Below the pieces are notes generated by a model. That model had not been told where the DNA came from. It did not search any database and saw only the letters and a list, made by a program, of their open reading frames with translations. Below, in pieces: positions 32,321-44,433 of a stretch of 64,000 nucleotides of DNA. Source of the stretch: Buddleja alternifolia (lineage: Eukaryota > Streptophyta > Magnoliopsida > Lamiales > Scrophulariaceae); NCBI GenBank assembly GCA_019426215.1, contig CM033392.1:52255149-52319148 (forward strand), read 5' to 3'. Positions within the stretch are counted from its first letter, which is position 1, and each line of letters starts with the position of its first letter. The translations under genes were made by a program, and so were the position numbers.

Positions 32321-33348
32321 GGCTATGTTTGGTTATGTTTTGGGATGGTATTTTGGGAAGAATTATTGGTCAGAAATTTTTTGGGACACGTGCATATTTG
32401 ATGAGATTGCGTTTGGTTTTATTTTGGGAGTTGGTTTTTGGGTGTTTTATTTGGTGAGATAGTGTTTGGTTTTGTTTCCATATGATACAAAATTTACTGT
32501 AGCGGTCAAATCATGTAAACTTTTGTCTGCTAATAACTAGTTAATGATTAAAAGTTATAATATAATATTAAGGTTGTAATCATTGTTATATATATGTATG
32601 AATAGTAGTTTATATATATATATATATTAATATATCAAAATTAATAATTGGATATTTATATATTTGTGTATATACAGTAGTCTATGGTTTATGTATATAC
32701 AAAAAATACACGATATAAATGTACAAATACACACACACATGATATATATGGTAAAATATATTTATATATGTTCTTATATATATATATATAATTATAGAGT
32801 GATTTATAAATAGTCTCTGTATACATAGTCTCTGGTTTATGTATATACAAAAATACATGATATATATGTACAAATATATACACACATGATATATATATAT
32901 ATGGTAAAATATATTTATGTATGTTCTCAATATATATATATACATACATTGTATATTCATTTTATACATATATATTCACCACACAAATATTTATAAGATA
33001 TAGTTTATAAATATATTTTCCTTATAAATATTCTATATGTACAAATATAAAATAATTTTTATATATATTCCTTATATATATATAAATATATTCCATATAC
33101 AATGAACAAATAAGGGTGGGGAAAAGAAAAAGGAATGAGAGAGAGAGAGAGGACAAAGACAGAGTGAGAGAAAGACATGTAGGGGACAAATTCTGCGTGC
33201 TTTGGAGAGGGGAAGGACAATCATTATTGTTTTATTTTATCTGACCAAAAAAATCACACATTTTTCTGGCCCAAAATTGTGTTAACCAAACACAATTGGG
33301 ACAAACATTCGGACCAAAATGGGCTTGGATACATATCCAAACATAGCC
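32321..33348. mobile_element. PIF/Harbinger-like MITE, copy 1, with AT-microsatellite interior
   Basis: Ends GGCTATGTTTGGTTATGTTTTGG and, reversed, GGCTATGTTTGGATATG. Flanks TAA and TAC could be a degraded 3-bp duplication. The centre (32580-33110) is TA/CA microsatellite DNA with a duplicated block of about 110 bp (32678 and 32826). A related copy lies at 61058-61464. Confidence 0.72.
32580..33110. repeat. TATA/CACA microsatellite region
   Basis: Long TA and TACA/ACAC runs with a duplicated block at 32678-32790 and 32826-32935. Open frames here encode only Tyr/Ile-rich repeats and are not genes. Confidence 0.9.
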
Positions 33349-33461
33349 TACATATACTGATCACTTGTAGCAATCAATTTTGACTTCTGTAGATTATGTT
33401 ACTACTTTAAAAGAACTCATTTTTTATTTTTTATGGTTAACAACATGAATTACAACACTAT

Positions 33462-34207
33462 CTACAAATCCTTTAAGTCAAGGCACAACAAATCCTCTAG
33501 CTCACGTGGAGGCTCATTCCAAATCATCATTGTATCTCTCACCTCATGCCCCATTTTTGCAAGCATGTCTGCACAGTTGTTTTTCTCCCTTAAGATATGA
33601 TCAATTTTGCATGTCCACGGCTTCCTTAGCAAGATACGACAATGTTCTACAAGGCTACCCAAAGGGTGAGACGAGGTATTCCCTTTGGTGACGAGTTTCC
33701 AAACCACTTCGAAATCGATCTCAATAATAATCCTTTCAATCCTCCTTTCCCATGCAATTTGAAGACCTTCCCGAAGAGCTAAAAGCTCGGCTTTGTTGAT
33801 GGTTATCGGGCCCAACCGCCGACAAAAACCCATCACCCACTGCCCCATGTCATTCCGAATTAAGCCTCCAGATGTGGCACAGTTCATGCTTCTCATGTAA
33901 CTCCCATCCGTGTTTAACTTCCACTATCCCCGAGGTGGGAGCTCCCAACAAAGATTTGCACGTCCCTCCTTTGTTTTACTCATCTTTTTAGGGAAGGCAA
34001 CCTCTATAGCCACCACAAGCCTCTTAACTTCTGAGAAGACTTCCTTGTATGTATTATCTTGTCCTGTAAACACAAATTTGTTTCTCCCTCTCCAAATGCT
34101 CCACACGGTGACAAGAAAAACCAAGCTCCAGGGACAATCCGAGAAGATGGGATTTCTTACATTAGATTTAACATTGCATTTTATCCATTGGTTAGCCGGA
34201 ATGGACA
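33462..34207 (-). pseudogene. LINE C-terminal connection and RNase H domain
   Basis: First part (34207-33924): IPANQWIKCNV...VTVWSIWRGRNKFVF, the usual link between zf-RVT and RNase H. An in-frame TAG at 33924-33926 then interrupts; the frame reopens with an NTDGS-type first RNase H acidic motif. Next come GGLIRNDMGQWVMGF, KAELLALREGLQIAWERRIERIIIEID (second and third acidic positions) and REKNNCADMLAKMGHE (last). Stop at 33462. The domain is RVT_3 type, as in plant LINEs. One nonsense codon breaks it. Confidence 0.88.
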
Positions 34208-34212
34208 TAAAC

Positions 34213-36377
34213 TGTTGGTAAAATTTGACTGTGATAAAATGGATATGCAATTTGGAATCGAAGCGAGAATGAACTCTGTCCTTAACACAATATTGCCCCG
34301 CTATAGCCCTACATGTTGGTGCAATTTGTGTCCCAAGATACAAGATTCTTCTCGGGATTGAACCATGATAGGTGTGAGATTTACATGTTTTAAAGCCTCA
34401 TATTTATGTTATTTACATTGGTTTATGCATGATTTATGCCACATATGCTAGTAATTTGTGTGCTTATTGAGTAAAGGTGGAAAATCAGTGCAATTGAGGA
34501 AAACCGGACGGAAATGTAGAATTTCGGAGTATTTAGAGACTGAATTTGACAAATATTTCTTCTACAAAGTTGTATATCTCTGTCTTAGCATCACGTGGCA
34601 ACTTTAATCACTCAAATCGGAGGTCCGTGGAGAAAGTTATGAAGGAAACAAGATCGCTGCGCAGAAGGCAAAATGTTTCTGTTTCCAACGTACGGACGTT
34701 GGGTACTTCACGTTCGGACGTTGGTTCTGACGGGAAAAATAGCATATTTTTGGAAATTTCCAATTCTAATTCAAGTTGGAGTCTTCCCCTTCCCCCCTTA
34801 TATATATTAGATCAGTTCTCTAGGGTTAGGGGACGGAAAATACACATAGAATAGAGCCCTAATGGGGTTTAGAGATAGTTTTTACATATTCATGAAGATT
34901 TTCAAAAGCCCTTGAAGGTGAAGAAATCAAGAAGCATGGAAGAGATGAAGATCGAAGTTCAACCATCAAAAATACGAGGGAGTTTCTTAGATTTAGGTTT
35001 GTTTTTGTCTATGAATATGAATCTTAATTTAAGTTGCTATCTTTTATCTTTTATGGTGAATTAGATTCTTCGAACTAAGGCCATGTTGAGGCTAAATTAT
35101 GATATTTGAGTTATAAATTGTGTTTTTCATATTAATTCTATTGTTGCTTTGTGTGTTAATTTTATGCTTTTATTCCAATCGTATGTCTGATCAACATATG
35201 CTTGCTAATTAGCCTAATTTATGATTCGAGAGAATATAGATTAAGGTTCAAAGGAATTAACACATCATCCGAAAAACATGAGGAATTGCTCCTAGAGATA
35301 GGTACAGATTTCCGGGTGCAGTTAGCCGGATTTATCCGTGGAAATTCTAAAACGTGAATGCATGACTAATGATTTAATTCTCGGATAGACATATTTAGAG
35401 AACCGTCACGTAGTCATAGGATTATTACAGCCGAGAGATCGGGTAATAATTATTTAAGGTTATTTCCACCAAAGCAACATTAGTCTAATAATATGAAAAC
35501 GTGATTTTAACCAAATTAATTAAATTATGCCAACACATGTGTCTTAGTTTCTCTCTTCCATAACTATCTTGATTTCGACATCTTGTTTCTTGTATCTTGC
35601 TTCCAAGTATTTTAGTTAATTCTTGTTTTAGTTTATTTTATTGCTTTTAAAATCTTTAAATCTTTAGTTTTAGTTTAATTATTGCTTGCTTTAAATTCAA
35701 GAAGTCTAAAATACAAGTCTCTGTGGGATCGACAATCCGGACTTAAAAATCCACTTTATTACTACACACGACCAGTCCACTTGCTGTACAAACACGTGAG
35801 GATTTCTCGTGTCAAACCACTTCAAAACCGAGACCCACGAACGAACCCTGTTTCGAACTCTCAATAACAAAATGATTCAACTCTCGATTTTGTTATTTTC
35901 GGAATAACGAAGCTTGAGAGAATGAACATAGATGAAGAGGAATTGTTAATTCGCACTTTGAAAGAAAGATCATCTGAGGGCGTTTATATAGGTGTTAGAA
36001 ACAAGAGGGGCCATAAGTGTCATTAAATTCAATTTAATGACTCACATAAATGTTATTAAATTTAATTTAATGACTCACATGTAATGGTCGTAACGGTTTT
36101 GACCGTCATAAATACGACCAATCACATGTGTGTTAAAAATACAGCTCGTACGATCGTGGCCATCGACGTAATGGGTAGTATCTTTAACTCCTCATTGTTT
36201 AACACCGTTGGATCAGGAAAAAATTCACGGTAACCCACAGATTTCAAACCACAACTTCAGCATTTAATTTCTCATTCGTCCGAACTCGGATTAGAGAAAT
36301 TCGAAATGCACTCGTGTTGTTCGAATTTGTTACCAGAAGTACATCACACGTACTTTATTTCCATCCGATTTCCAACA
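34213..36377 (-). mobile_element. Solo LTR (0.71-kb family) in the LINE, itself interrupted
   Basis: Footprint with TAAAC on both sides (34208-34212 and 36378-36382; GTTTA in LINE sense). Sense termini TGTTGGAAATCGG and TTTACCAACA. Removing the inner LTR (34366-35814) and one AACCA leaves about 711 bp, close to the 725-bp relative at 61971-62695. No internal retroelement genes, so it is a solo LTR. The superfamily is not certain; the termini would suit Ty1/copia. Confidence 0.93.
34366..35814 (+). mobile_element. Solo LTR (1.45 kb, Ty3/gypsy-like) nested in another solo LTR
   Basis: Starts TGATAGGTGTGAG, ends CTCGTGTCA, flanked by perfect AACCA duplications (34361-34365 and 35815-35819). Near its 3' end it has CTCTGTGGGATCGACAATCC, the signature of Tat/Athila-class LTRs also seen at 38014-39432 and in the Athila-type element. 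No coding. Confidence 0.93.
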
Positions 36378-36382
36378 TAAAC

Positions 36383-36687
36383 TCATGGAACAAAGACGAA
36401 GTAACAATCATTTCCCACACCACTTTCGAAACCCGACATTCCCGTAGAGCATGTATAGGCATTTCCTGCATATGTCCACATTTTGTACATGTGGTAGTAG
36501 TAGCGAAATGTTGATCAAAACGGAAGGAATTTGTCATAAATCCCTCATGGTGATAAATCCAGACAAAGTATTTGAATTTTAGGGGGCACTTCATGCGCCA
36601 AATCCAGCTCCACTCTTGCTCCTCCTCATTCGAAACCCCTCCTAACACCGCATAGTCAGATTTACACGAAAATAGCCCATTAGACAA
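36383..36687 (-). pseudogene. LINE zinc-binding (zf-RVT) region
   Basis: Open stretch with WSWIWRMKCPLKFKYFVW and CTKCGHMQEMPIHALRECRVSKVVW, the zf-RVT region between RT and RNase H of plant LINEs. The codons after about 36383 are interrupted by the solo LTR and continue at 34207. The link to the RT part at 36981 passes through a degraded 290-bp stretch. Confidence 0.85.
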
Positions 36688-36980
36688 TGCACTCCAAACA
36701 CGTTTATCTTTTAATTCGGGGTCAAAAGGAACCGGGTATTTAAGATTCTATCTCGAACGTGCAGTGGTATCGGCGTTGTAACGCGACTCAGGTCCCACAA
36801 ACGATTTCTGTCAAGAACATCATTAATTGTCAAGCTAACCTCCTCATCCCTAACCGTTTCATCCAAGAGATCACAAATATAATCCTCCCCTCATCATCTA
36901 GCAAACCAAAAGGATATTGTTTTGCCACCTCCAATCCTCCATTGAATAGATCGTTCCACAAGTTTAGTACTACGTAATAT

Positions 36981-38008
36981 TCATTTCCATTGAGGGAAAG
37001 ACCATGTCAAAGGAGAGCAATCCAACAACTCTTTCTTACACAAGTATTTTTTACAAAACATCTCTCTCCAAATTGAATTCTCTCCATTAATCAATTTCCA
37101 TTCAACTTTGGCAAGAAAGGAAGCATTAAATTTCCTTGCTTCTCGAAATCCTAGCCCACCATGTTCCTTCGGCATTGTGATTTTGTCCCATCTAATCGAG
37201 TGAACTTTACGATTATTTCCATCCGTTGCCCATAAAAATGCACGGTTAAGCTTGTCCAATCTAGAGTAAATAGATGAAGGGAGCCAAGTAGATTGCATGA
37301 TATACGAAGGGCTCGCCGTCGTGACCGCTTGGATCAATGTTGCCCTACCCGCTATATTCAACATTTTCGCCTTCCAAGTAGAAAGCCTCGCTTCCTCCAT
37401 ATCCAAAAGTCCTTGATAAAGTCTTGGAGATGTCCGTCCATGAACCAACGGGACCCCCAAATACTTACCCAAATCCATCGTACATCCCATCTTAAGTTGG
37501 CTAGAAATACTTCTCCTAGTATTCCTATCCGTATTATTCGAAAAGAAGATTTTTGATTTACCTTTGTTCACCATGAGACCCGAGCTCGAACAAAAATTCT
37601 TCAAAATATGAGCAATAGTAGTCGAGTTCTTCCTAGAGGCCCTAGCCATGAATAGAAGATCATCCGCGAAAAACAAGTGTGAGAATTTTGGGCCCCCTCG
37701 GCAAATTTGTAATGGTTCCCAATCCTTATCAGAAACCGCTTGCTCAATCAAATAGCTTAATCGTTCAACACAAAGCACAAAAGGATAAGGGGATAGAGGG
37801 TCCTCTTGTCTAAGACCACAAGTAGGTGAGAAAGGGTTTAGTGGTTCTCCATTCCACAAGACCCTCGGTTTCACACATTTAACACAATACATCACAAGAC
37901 GAATCAAATTGGAGGGAAAACCAAAGAACTCAAGCGTTTGCCCAAGGAACTCCCAATTTATTTTATCATAGGTCTTCTCAAGGTCCAATTTAATAATCAT
38001 TCCTCCCA
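36981..38008 (-). pseudogene. LINE reverse transcriptase, palm and thumb
   Basis: 342 codons: first catalytic Asp in IIKLDLEKTYDKINW (D9), GLRQEDPLSPYPFVL (the usual GD is ED), catalytic FADDLLF (114-120), LMVNKGKSKIFFS, YLGVPLVHGR, and the thumb WKAKMLNIAGRATLIQAV. The first residues are preceded by LTR3, which cut the gene at CTTTG. It stops at 36981 inside a degraded region. All catalytic acidic residues are kept, but the flanking reading frame is broken. Confidence 0.92.
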
Positions 38009-38013
38009 CTTTG

Positions 38014-39432
38014 TGACACGCAAAATCCTAGCAAGTATACTAGGTCGTGCAAAGTAATAAAGTGGACTATTTAGCCCGGGGTGTATCGTCTCCACAGGGA
38101 CAATTGGATTCAATGCTCATAATTGCTATATTACCTATTTTTAAGGTAAATCAATTTATGAGATGATAGATGATTATACTATGAAAATAATTAAAAACAA
38201 CTATATGATAAACAAGGTAATAAATCGAATGGAAAGAGATGATTGGGTTATGATCCTACTATGTTCTATTCTATGCTCATGAACTTCTCAATTATCCGGA
38301 TTCTTAGAACGTTCTTACTATGGCGAAACCCCCTAATGTATTTATTATTCAATCTCTTGAAATAACAAGCCTATACTAGTTAACAACTTCCTATAGCTCT
38401 ATAGTGAAGATTGAATTAACTAACATGCATTTACGTTCAAAGGAATTTCTTGTTTACGAAGATCCTACATTCAATCGGGTCATCTTATCACAAAAAGCCA
38501 CACAACGCAATCGATTCTATCTCTAGTCAATTGTTACGTTATGATGATTGATTTTTCGATCTCCCTTTATCTATCTCCTCTCGGTCTCAAGACAAAGCAT
38601 TTTATCAAACACATGGTGATCAAGCATATGCAAGCATTAAGCACAAAATCAAACATGTAACAAGAATGTAATAAATCCGGAAATTAATGATTCATTAAAC
38701 ACAAAGCATCACAAAGTATTCACATAACCCAACCACAAAGATGCTTAGCTCATACTTACAACAACAAGTGATTCAACAATTCTATAAGACATGGTTGATA
38801 CACAAATCAAAGAGAAAGAATTGAATTACTCCCTATTACAAAGTTTGAATCCAAGCTTTGATGATGAAAATGATGATGATGATGACTCTTCAAGCTTTCT
38901 TAGGACTTCCCATGGCTTCCCCTTGGTGTTTTAGAGAATTTTTTATTTGTTTTCCAAGAGAAAAGTGTGTTATAAAGGGAGAAAACGGCGGACTTAATTT
39001 TAGGGCTTCGGGAGAATTGGACCGCGGCACAAACTCTTATCAGACCGCGGTCCTCTGACGCAGAATTCACAGTTTTCGTATTTTGATCATAACTCTCTCT
39101 ACAAATGTCGGATTGAGTTGATTGAAGTTGCTACGCAAAGCTAAGAAATAGATCTACAATATTGAAGAAGAAACCTTAGTATGATTCGGCCTGTAAGAGG
39201 ACGAAAACCTCATTTATATATGAGCATTGTGTAAAATCTTTCGTCAACTATCTTCTTTTGTTTCTTTCTTAAATTTCAAGCTCAATTTGGATCTCTTTTC
39301 TCGTCTTTCATGCGTAAATCAACTTTTATCCTACAAAACAAAATATATACCAATCAAAGCATTATGAGGGATAAAAAATGATCAAATCATATTACAATGG
39401 GGCATAAAATACTGTAAAATATGGACTTATCA
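38014..39432 (-). mobile_element. Solo LTR (1.42 kb, Ty3/gypsy-like) in the LINE RT
   Basis: Perfect 5-bp duplication CTTTG (38009-38013 and 39433-39437). On the plus strand TGACACGCAAAATCC to ATGGACTTATCA, so sense TGATAAGTCCAT...GCGTGTCA. Contains the CCTGTGGAGACGATACACCCC signature near the 3' end. No coding sequence. Confidence 0.94.
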
Positions 39433-40461
39433 CTTTGCTCTTTGACTTTCAAAGGCTATGTAACACTTCTTGGATTATAAGCACATTGTCATGGGTTCCT
39501 CTACCCGATATGAAACTACTTTTAAGGGATCACACCAAACCCGCCATCAAATGTTTCAATCGAAGCGAAATTATTTTTGTAACAATTTTGTATAGCACAT
39601 TGCACAGAGCAATTGGTCTAAAAAGATTGATCATTCTGGATTATTCTCCTTGGGTATAAGACAAATAAATGTCTCTCCGATACCCTCATTAAATCTCCTT
39701 GTCCGAAAGGCATTCGCAACAAAATCCACCACCGAATCACCCACCGTGCACCAATACTTTTGGAAAAAGAAAGCTTGGCACCTTTCCGATCAGGGTGCCA
39801 TTTACGGACTCATAGATTTCACCACATTGTGAATCTCGGTCCTAGAAGGAATTAGACCGAGTGTATCACAATCTCTCTCCTCAATTTTTCTTTGAAATTT
39901 GCTCAAAGGCAGGACCCCATTTTGTATCTCTCTGACCGGTGCAAAGAAATTCATAAAATATCGGGTAACATGCTCCTTTAACACATCCCCATCCGTAACC
40001 CACACATTGTCAATTTTGAGCATATCAATTTTACTTCTACGACGTCTCACAATTGTAGTCGCATGAAAGAAACGCGTATTGCTATCTCCATAGACTAACC
40101 ATTTGACTCTAGATTTTTGGAACCACGACATCTCCTCTTGTCGAATGGTTTTATTGAAATCCATGATGAGAGATTTTTCCAGAGTGTGAAGATACTCATT
40201 CTCCCTATTCACAAGACATTTTTGAATTCCATTAATCCGAGCGATAAGAGATTTTTTCCTAGAAAATATGTTTCCGAACGCCTCTTTATTCCACTTGCGC
40301 ATAACCTTAGGTAGCTTGGATACCGCTTCTTCGATCGAGCCTGAATCCTCCCAATGACCATGGATCATGCTATCACATTCCGGATGGGTAGACCAAGCAA
40401 GTTCAAACCGAAACGGTTTTTCCCAAGCCCTACTTGCTGAAAGCCCCAAGCAACACGTCAA
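39433..40461 (-). pseudogene. LINE endonuclease-RT linker and RT fingers
   Basis: 40461-39802 is open: a linker with KWLVYGDSNTRFFHA and WVTDGDVLKEHVTRYFMNFF, conserved between EN and RT in plant LINEs. From 39802 to 39433 the RT fingers (FRPIALCNVLYKI and SGRGTHDN types) are readable with several stops, including a TGA just before LTR3. Confidence 0.85.
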
Positions 40462-41143
40462 GATAGGGTGATGGTCGGAGTGCGTTCTAGGAAGATTGAG
40501 AATGGTCCCTTCGGGGTAGAGGAGATGCTAAGCCTCATTCGCCAAATATGGATCAAGCCTTTCCCGAACCGTGACACGCACCTCACACGTTCTTCACCAA
40601 GTGAATTTGGGCTCTTGACAACCCAAGTCCAAAAGATTACACTCATTCATCATGTCATTAAAACGATGGCACTGACTCATATTAGGACCCACCTGCCCTC
40701 TTTTCTCATGGAAAAAAGCAACCTCATTGAAATCTCCGGTGACAAGCCACGGGAGAGAGTGTTGTGTACTGAAGCTTTCCAAACTCGCCCAAAGCTTCTC
40801 CCTCGATCTAGAATGCGGACTCGCATAAATTCCAGAACAAAGCCAACTAGAATCCCTCTAGGTCCGACAATGGCGTGAATGACTTGCTCACTAACCGAAA
40901 TAACATCAACATAGATCGATCCACTATCCACAAAAGCCAAATACCTCCACCCCTCCCCACGGTAGGAGCCCTACACACATCCGTAAACCCTAAATGGGCT
41001 CAAATATACATCGCACGTTCCTCCGAAACCTTTGTTTCAAGTAAAAACACCACATCCGGGTGATGAGTAGACATAATCTCCCAAAAATTGCTACGAAAAG
41101 CACTATTACCCGCCCCTTGACAATTCCAAGTTAGAATTTTCAT
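40460..41143 (-). pseudogene. LINE endonuclease (APE type), frameshifted
   Basis: Starts at ATG 41143 (MKILTWNCQGAG, the first EN motif), 37 nt after the ORF1 stop. HPDVVFLLET carries the catalytic Glu. Further pieces lie in other frames, notably WLVTGDFNEV (40770-40700) and a weak last block with RTPTITL near 40470 where SDHHP would be. At least two frameshifts (near 41000 and 40800). Confidence 0.82.
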
Positions 41144-41180
41144 TAGAGACAAATTAGGGTTTGAAAAATTTATCGAAGAC

Positions 41181-42695
41181 TCAATTCTTCCCCATGTCCA
41201 CATCTGGCGCATCTGCCCCAACAAACCCATTGCAACCTCCTGTTGTCATAACCTCTCCGCGCTGCTGAGATACATCACCGTTTTGATACTCCGATGGGGG
41301 TGTCTGATGTGGTGAGTGAAGTTGCACTCGATCATCACTTGGCGGAATAGAGGTGTTATCAAAATCCTCGTTACACATTGAAACATCAATAATGTGATCG
41401 ATGCAAATATCGACTCGTTCATCTCCATCAGAGTTGTCATGTATCCCGTTCTCGGCAGAACCAGTCCGCCCTCGTCTTCCGAATTCATCTTTGCTGCCGA
41501 CCAAATCACACACAGCTTTTGGAGTTAGGGTTTCAGTGTGTGTAGAGCAATAAGGGGGTAGAGGTGTAAGATTCGCGGATGAAGCAGAGGGTTCCATGTT
41601 GTTTTTAGCCGTTGAGCAGTCAAGATTTTTTTTGCTCAAACTCCCAAACTCAAATCTTTTACTGGTTTCTCCTAGCTGAAAGTCTAGGGCTGAGTTGTCA
41701 TAGCTTTTGTTTTTAGTCTGTTTCAGATCTTTTTTAGTCGGCCCCTTTCCTTTAATAACAACTTTGGTACCAACTTTGGGTCCCTCCTTTTCTCCAACTT
41801 TAATTAAATGTCTTTTTCTTGGATTCTTAGTCCCTATAGCCAACTCATTTCTTTCACCAAAATGGGTAGTTGAAGTCTTAGGTTGACTTTCAACCTTTGT
41901 CTCCTGCTCCTCATCCAACACAACAAAGGGGTTAGTTTGGGTCCCACATTTCTGCCTGTCAACAGACTGGGTAGCTTGTCCACTGCCAATGTTTCTTTTT
42001 GTCTTATGCTTCTGCACACACATCCACTCCCCATGCACCCTTACCGTACTCGTCTTCTTAACAGGATTGTCACCGCCGCTCTATGGTTTGCCGGAGATTT
42101 CCTCATCCTTTTCTTCCTCCGCCACTTGTTCCGGCGGTTTTGACGGGCAATCCTTATTTCGGAGCCCAACTCTACCGTATTCAAAGCATATTAAGGATAG
42201 ATTTTCATAAACCACACTGTATTTTTGCCCATTAATCCCCACCAAACCCTTAAGAGGTTGTTCAAGGTCAACTTGCACACAAAATCTAGCGAATCTTCCT
42301 CTTTCAACAGAATGGGTATGATGATCCATTTTTATAGGTTTCCTAATAATTTTGGCTATTAGATATGTGATGTCGGGTCTAAGAAATTCAATCGGAACCT
42401 CTGGAACTCTTACCCATGTAATGGCTATCATGGCCTTGTCCTTAGACAGTCTAAAACCCGGTGTACATTTTCTCACCCCCGGGTAATGACCAAAGATCAT
42501 CCATGGCCCGCCAGTTAAGATACTTTCAGCGCTTGTCTCATCTTCCAGCTTGATGATGCAGCAGCCAAATCCCAAATCCACCAGTTCGAGTTTCCACATA
42601 GCATCCACACGACCATAGAGTAAATTAAAGTGAATACTCTTACCTTCCAGTTTCAACAGGAGAGTGTCTTCCCATGAATTTCGTAGCTGTTTTTA
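41181..42695 (-). pseudogene. LINE ORF1, DUF4283/zinc-knuckle type
   Basis: First part to TAG 42081: DUF4283 domain (WKLELVDLGFGCCII, GGPWMIFGHYPGVRKC, ITWVRVPEVPIEFL), then a degenerate zinc knuckle CFEYGRVGLRNKDC in which the second Cys and the His are replaced. After the in-frame TAG the same frame continues to 41181: HGEWMCVQ (the conserved GPWM-type block) and a Lys/Ser-rich tail. ORF1 proteins of this type bind RNA. The expected N-terminal segment is absent. Confidence 0.85.
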
Positions 42696-42963
42696 ACCCG
42701 AGAGTTCCATAATGTTTTTAGTTAACCAAACAATGACATGCCTAAGTAGGAGTTTATAGTCCTGTTTGCAGAAACTAGGAAAAACCACTTTTGAGCTTTT
42801 TGCTGAATTTAAGTTGTTTTTCATTGTTTGATTTCATTGTTATTATGTGTCTACTTCTCAAGAAAAAAGCTGAAAATAAAGTAACCGATGGAAAAGCATC
42901 GTGGATGGTGCTATCTATCAGATAATAAAACCTTAGTTGGGAAGATGAAAAATCTAATAATAC

Positions 42964-43409
42964 CTTTTGGAACGAGGTTATAAACGGAGTCGAATGGTTT
43001 GAAATCATAAACAAGACCAAGATGATCACCCTCCAAGCAGTATCCATATAATTTTACCATGCCTGGATGAGTATTCAGTTTTTCATGGCTAAGTAAAATC
43101 ATTTCATCCTGTACAAGTTTTACGTATTGTTATAAATATGGCGCAAAAAAGAATATTATCTAAAATTGTACGATCATACTGCAACAAAACATACCATTAG
43201 CCTAAGTTCGTTATCTCCATCAAAATAATTGTTTCTGGAACTTCCCATATCTTCACCAAAACATGTTTTGCCCGTTCAAGACAAATTATCTTTCCATGGT
43301 AAAGTTTGCCAAATTGAAAATGTCCGAGGTAGTTTCTCTCACTAAAATTATCAGTGTAACAAGCCAGCTCCTTGTAGGAGAGTTCCACAGCAGGTAATAC
43401 TGCCTTCAT
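42964..43409 (-). pseudogene. Kinase-like pseudogene fragment, two exons
   Basis: Exons 43409-43195 (LSYKELACYTDNFSE, LGHFQFGKLYHGKI, VLVKIWEVPE) and 43108-42964 (DEMILLSHEK, MVKLYGYCLEGDHLGLVYDF). They match exon for exon the pseudogene at 31699-32134; the second exon is 145 bp in both. The first exon is one base short near 43218, a frameshift. The rest of the domain is missing and the LINE begins 260 bp further on, so this copy was truncated, perhaps by rearrangement with the LINE insertion. Confidence 0.8.
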
Positions 43410-43716
43410 TTCTAGCAAAAGATCCAATAAAATCAAAACCATTTATGTAAAAGCAGAATTATAGAATATGTGACGCAAACTCCTTTATTAGAAGAATAAA
43501 CGCCAACTCTCTCTGGTGGTTCCTCAAGTTTTATTTAATAATGTCTCCATTGGTCCCTCCACTCTCAAAACCATTTCACTTTAGTCTTTGAGGACATAAT
43601 TCTGTTTGACAGATGATGATTTATTCTAATTTTACCCTTTCACATTGAAATATTCCATCCAACTGAGGGAATATTCTGTCCTTTCCTAATAGAATTGTGA
43701 CCTCAAGGGCTGCAGT
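43410..43716. other. Upstream flank of kinase fragment, no gene seen
   Basis: Intronic or promoter-like sequence. No first exon equivalent to that of the intact gene was recognised. Confidence 0.4.
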
Positions 43717-44425
43717 TAGGGGTGGGTATCGGGTGGGATATCGGGTATTGGGGCTATCGGGTTCGGGTTTTCGGGTATCGAATTTTAGTACCCAATAAGT
43801 ACCCGAAAATTTCGGGTACCCGATGGTCGGGTACCCGAAAAAACTGGGTACCCGATAATTCGGGTATCGGGTACCCGGTTCCTGTAGCATATTGCAAGGC
43901 AATGTTAGGCATCAAAACAGAGGCAGCTGTTTTGATGCCTAACTTTGGTTTATTTTTTCTTTTTTTTTTTTGTTTAATCCAAATTTGTTAATTAATCAAA
44001 TTCAAATGAATAACATATTAACAATTATAATTAATCAATCGATTTATAATTTATAACAACTATTCAACAATTTACCACATGAAATGAGAATTGAAAATAG
44101 ATAAGATAACTCATTCGATTAAATTGACGTTGAGCCCAAGCGTCCAAGTCTAACACAAATTAAACACCAATCTTATTACCAGCCAAACACCAACACGCAA
44201 CACCAAATGTTCATTTCGGGGTTGCATATTTATTTTATATATATATATTACTGTTCATTCGGGTTACTGTTCATTTCGGGTACCCAATGGGTATATCGGG
44301 TAGGAATTTCCTACCCGATACCCGACCCGAAATCCCAATCGGGTATTGGGTAATACCCAATACCCGATTTTCTGCAAAAAAATCCCACCCAATGGATCCG
44401 AACCCGACCCGTTAGCCCACCCCTA
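43717..44425. mobile_element. hAT-type MITE with CGGGTA-rich ends
   Basis: 709 bp, perfect 8-bp duplication GCTGCAGT (43709-43716 and 44426-44433). Termini TAGGGGTGGG and CCCACCCCTA. Both ends are packed with CGGGTATCGGGT/ACCCGATACCCG words; the middle is AT-rich. No coding. Confidence 0.95.
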
Positions 44426-44433
44426 GCTGCAGT

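Larger units (their letters stand above)
33430..42700 (-). mobile_element. Plant LINE (L1/RNase H type), broken, with three solo LTRs inside
   Basis: Minus-strand order: DUF4283-type ORF1 (42695-41181), endonuclease (41143-40460), RT in two parts (40461-39433 and 38008-36981), zinc-binding zf-RVT region (36687-36383, continuing 34207), RNase H (to 33462), then a T-rich plus-strand tract (33418-33434) equal to a poly(A) tail. ORF1 lacks its expected N-terminus at about 42700, so the copy is probably 5'-truncated. The interrupting LTRs are at 38014-39432 and 34213-36377. No convincing LINE target duplication was found. Confidence 0.9.

Noticed and set aside
32682..32969. Tyr/Ile-rich 95-codon open frames
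   Set aside because: They come from TA/CA microsatellite DNA inside a MITE.
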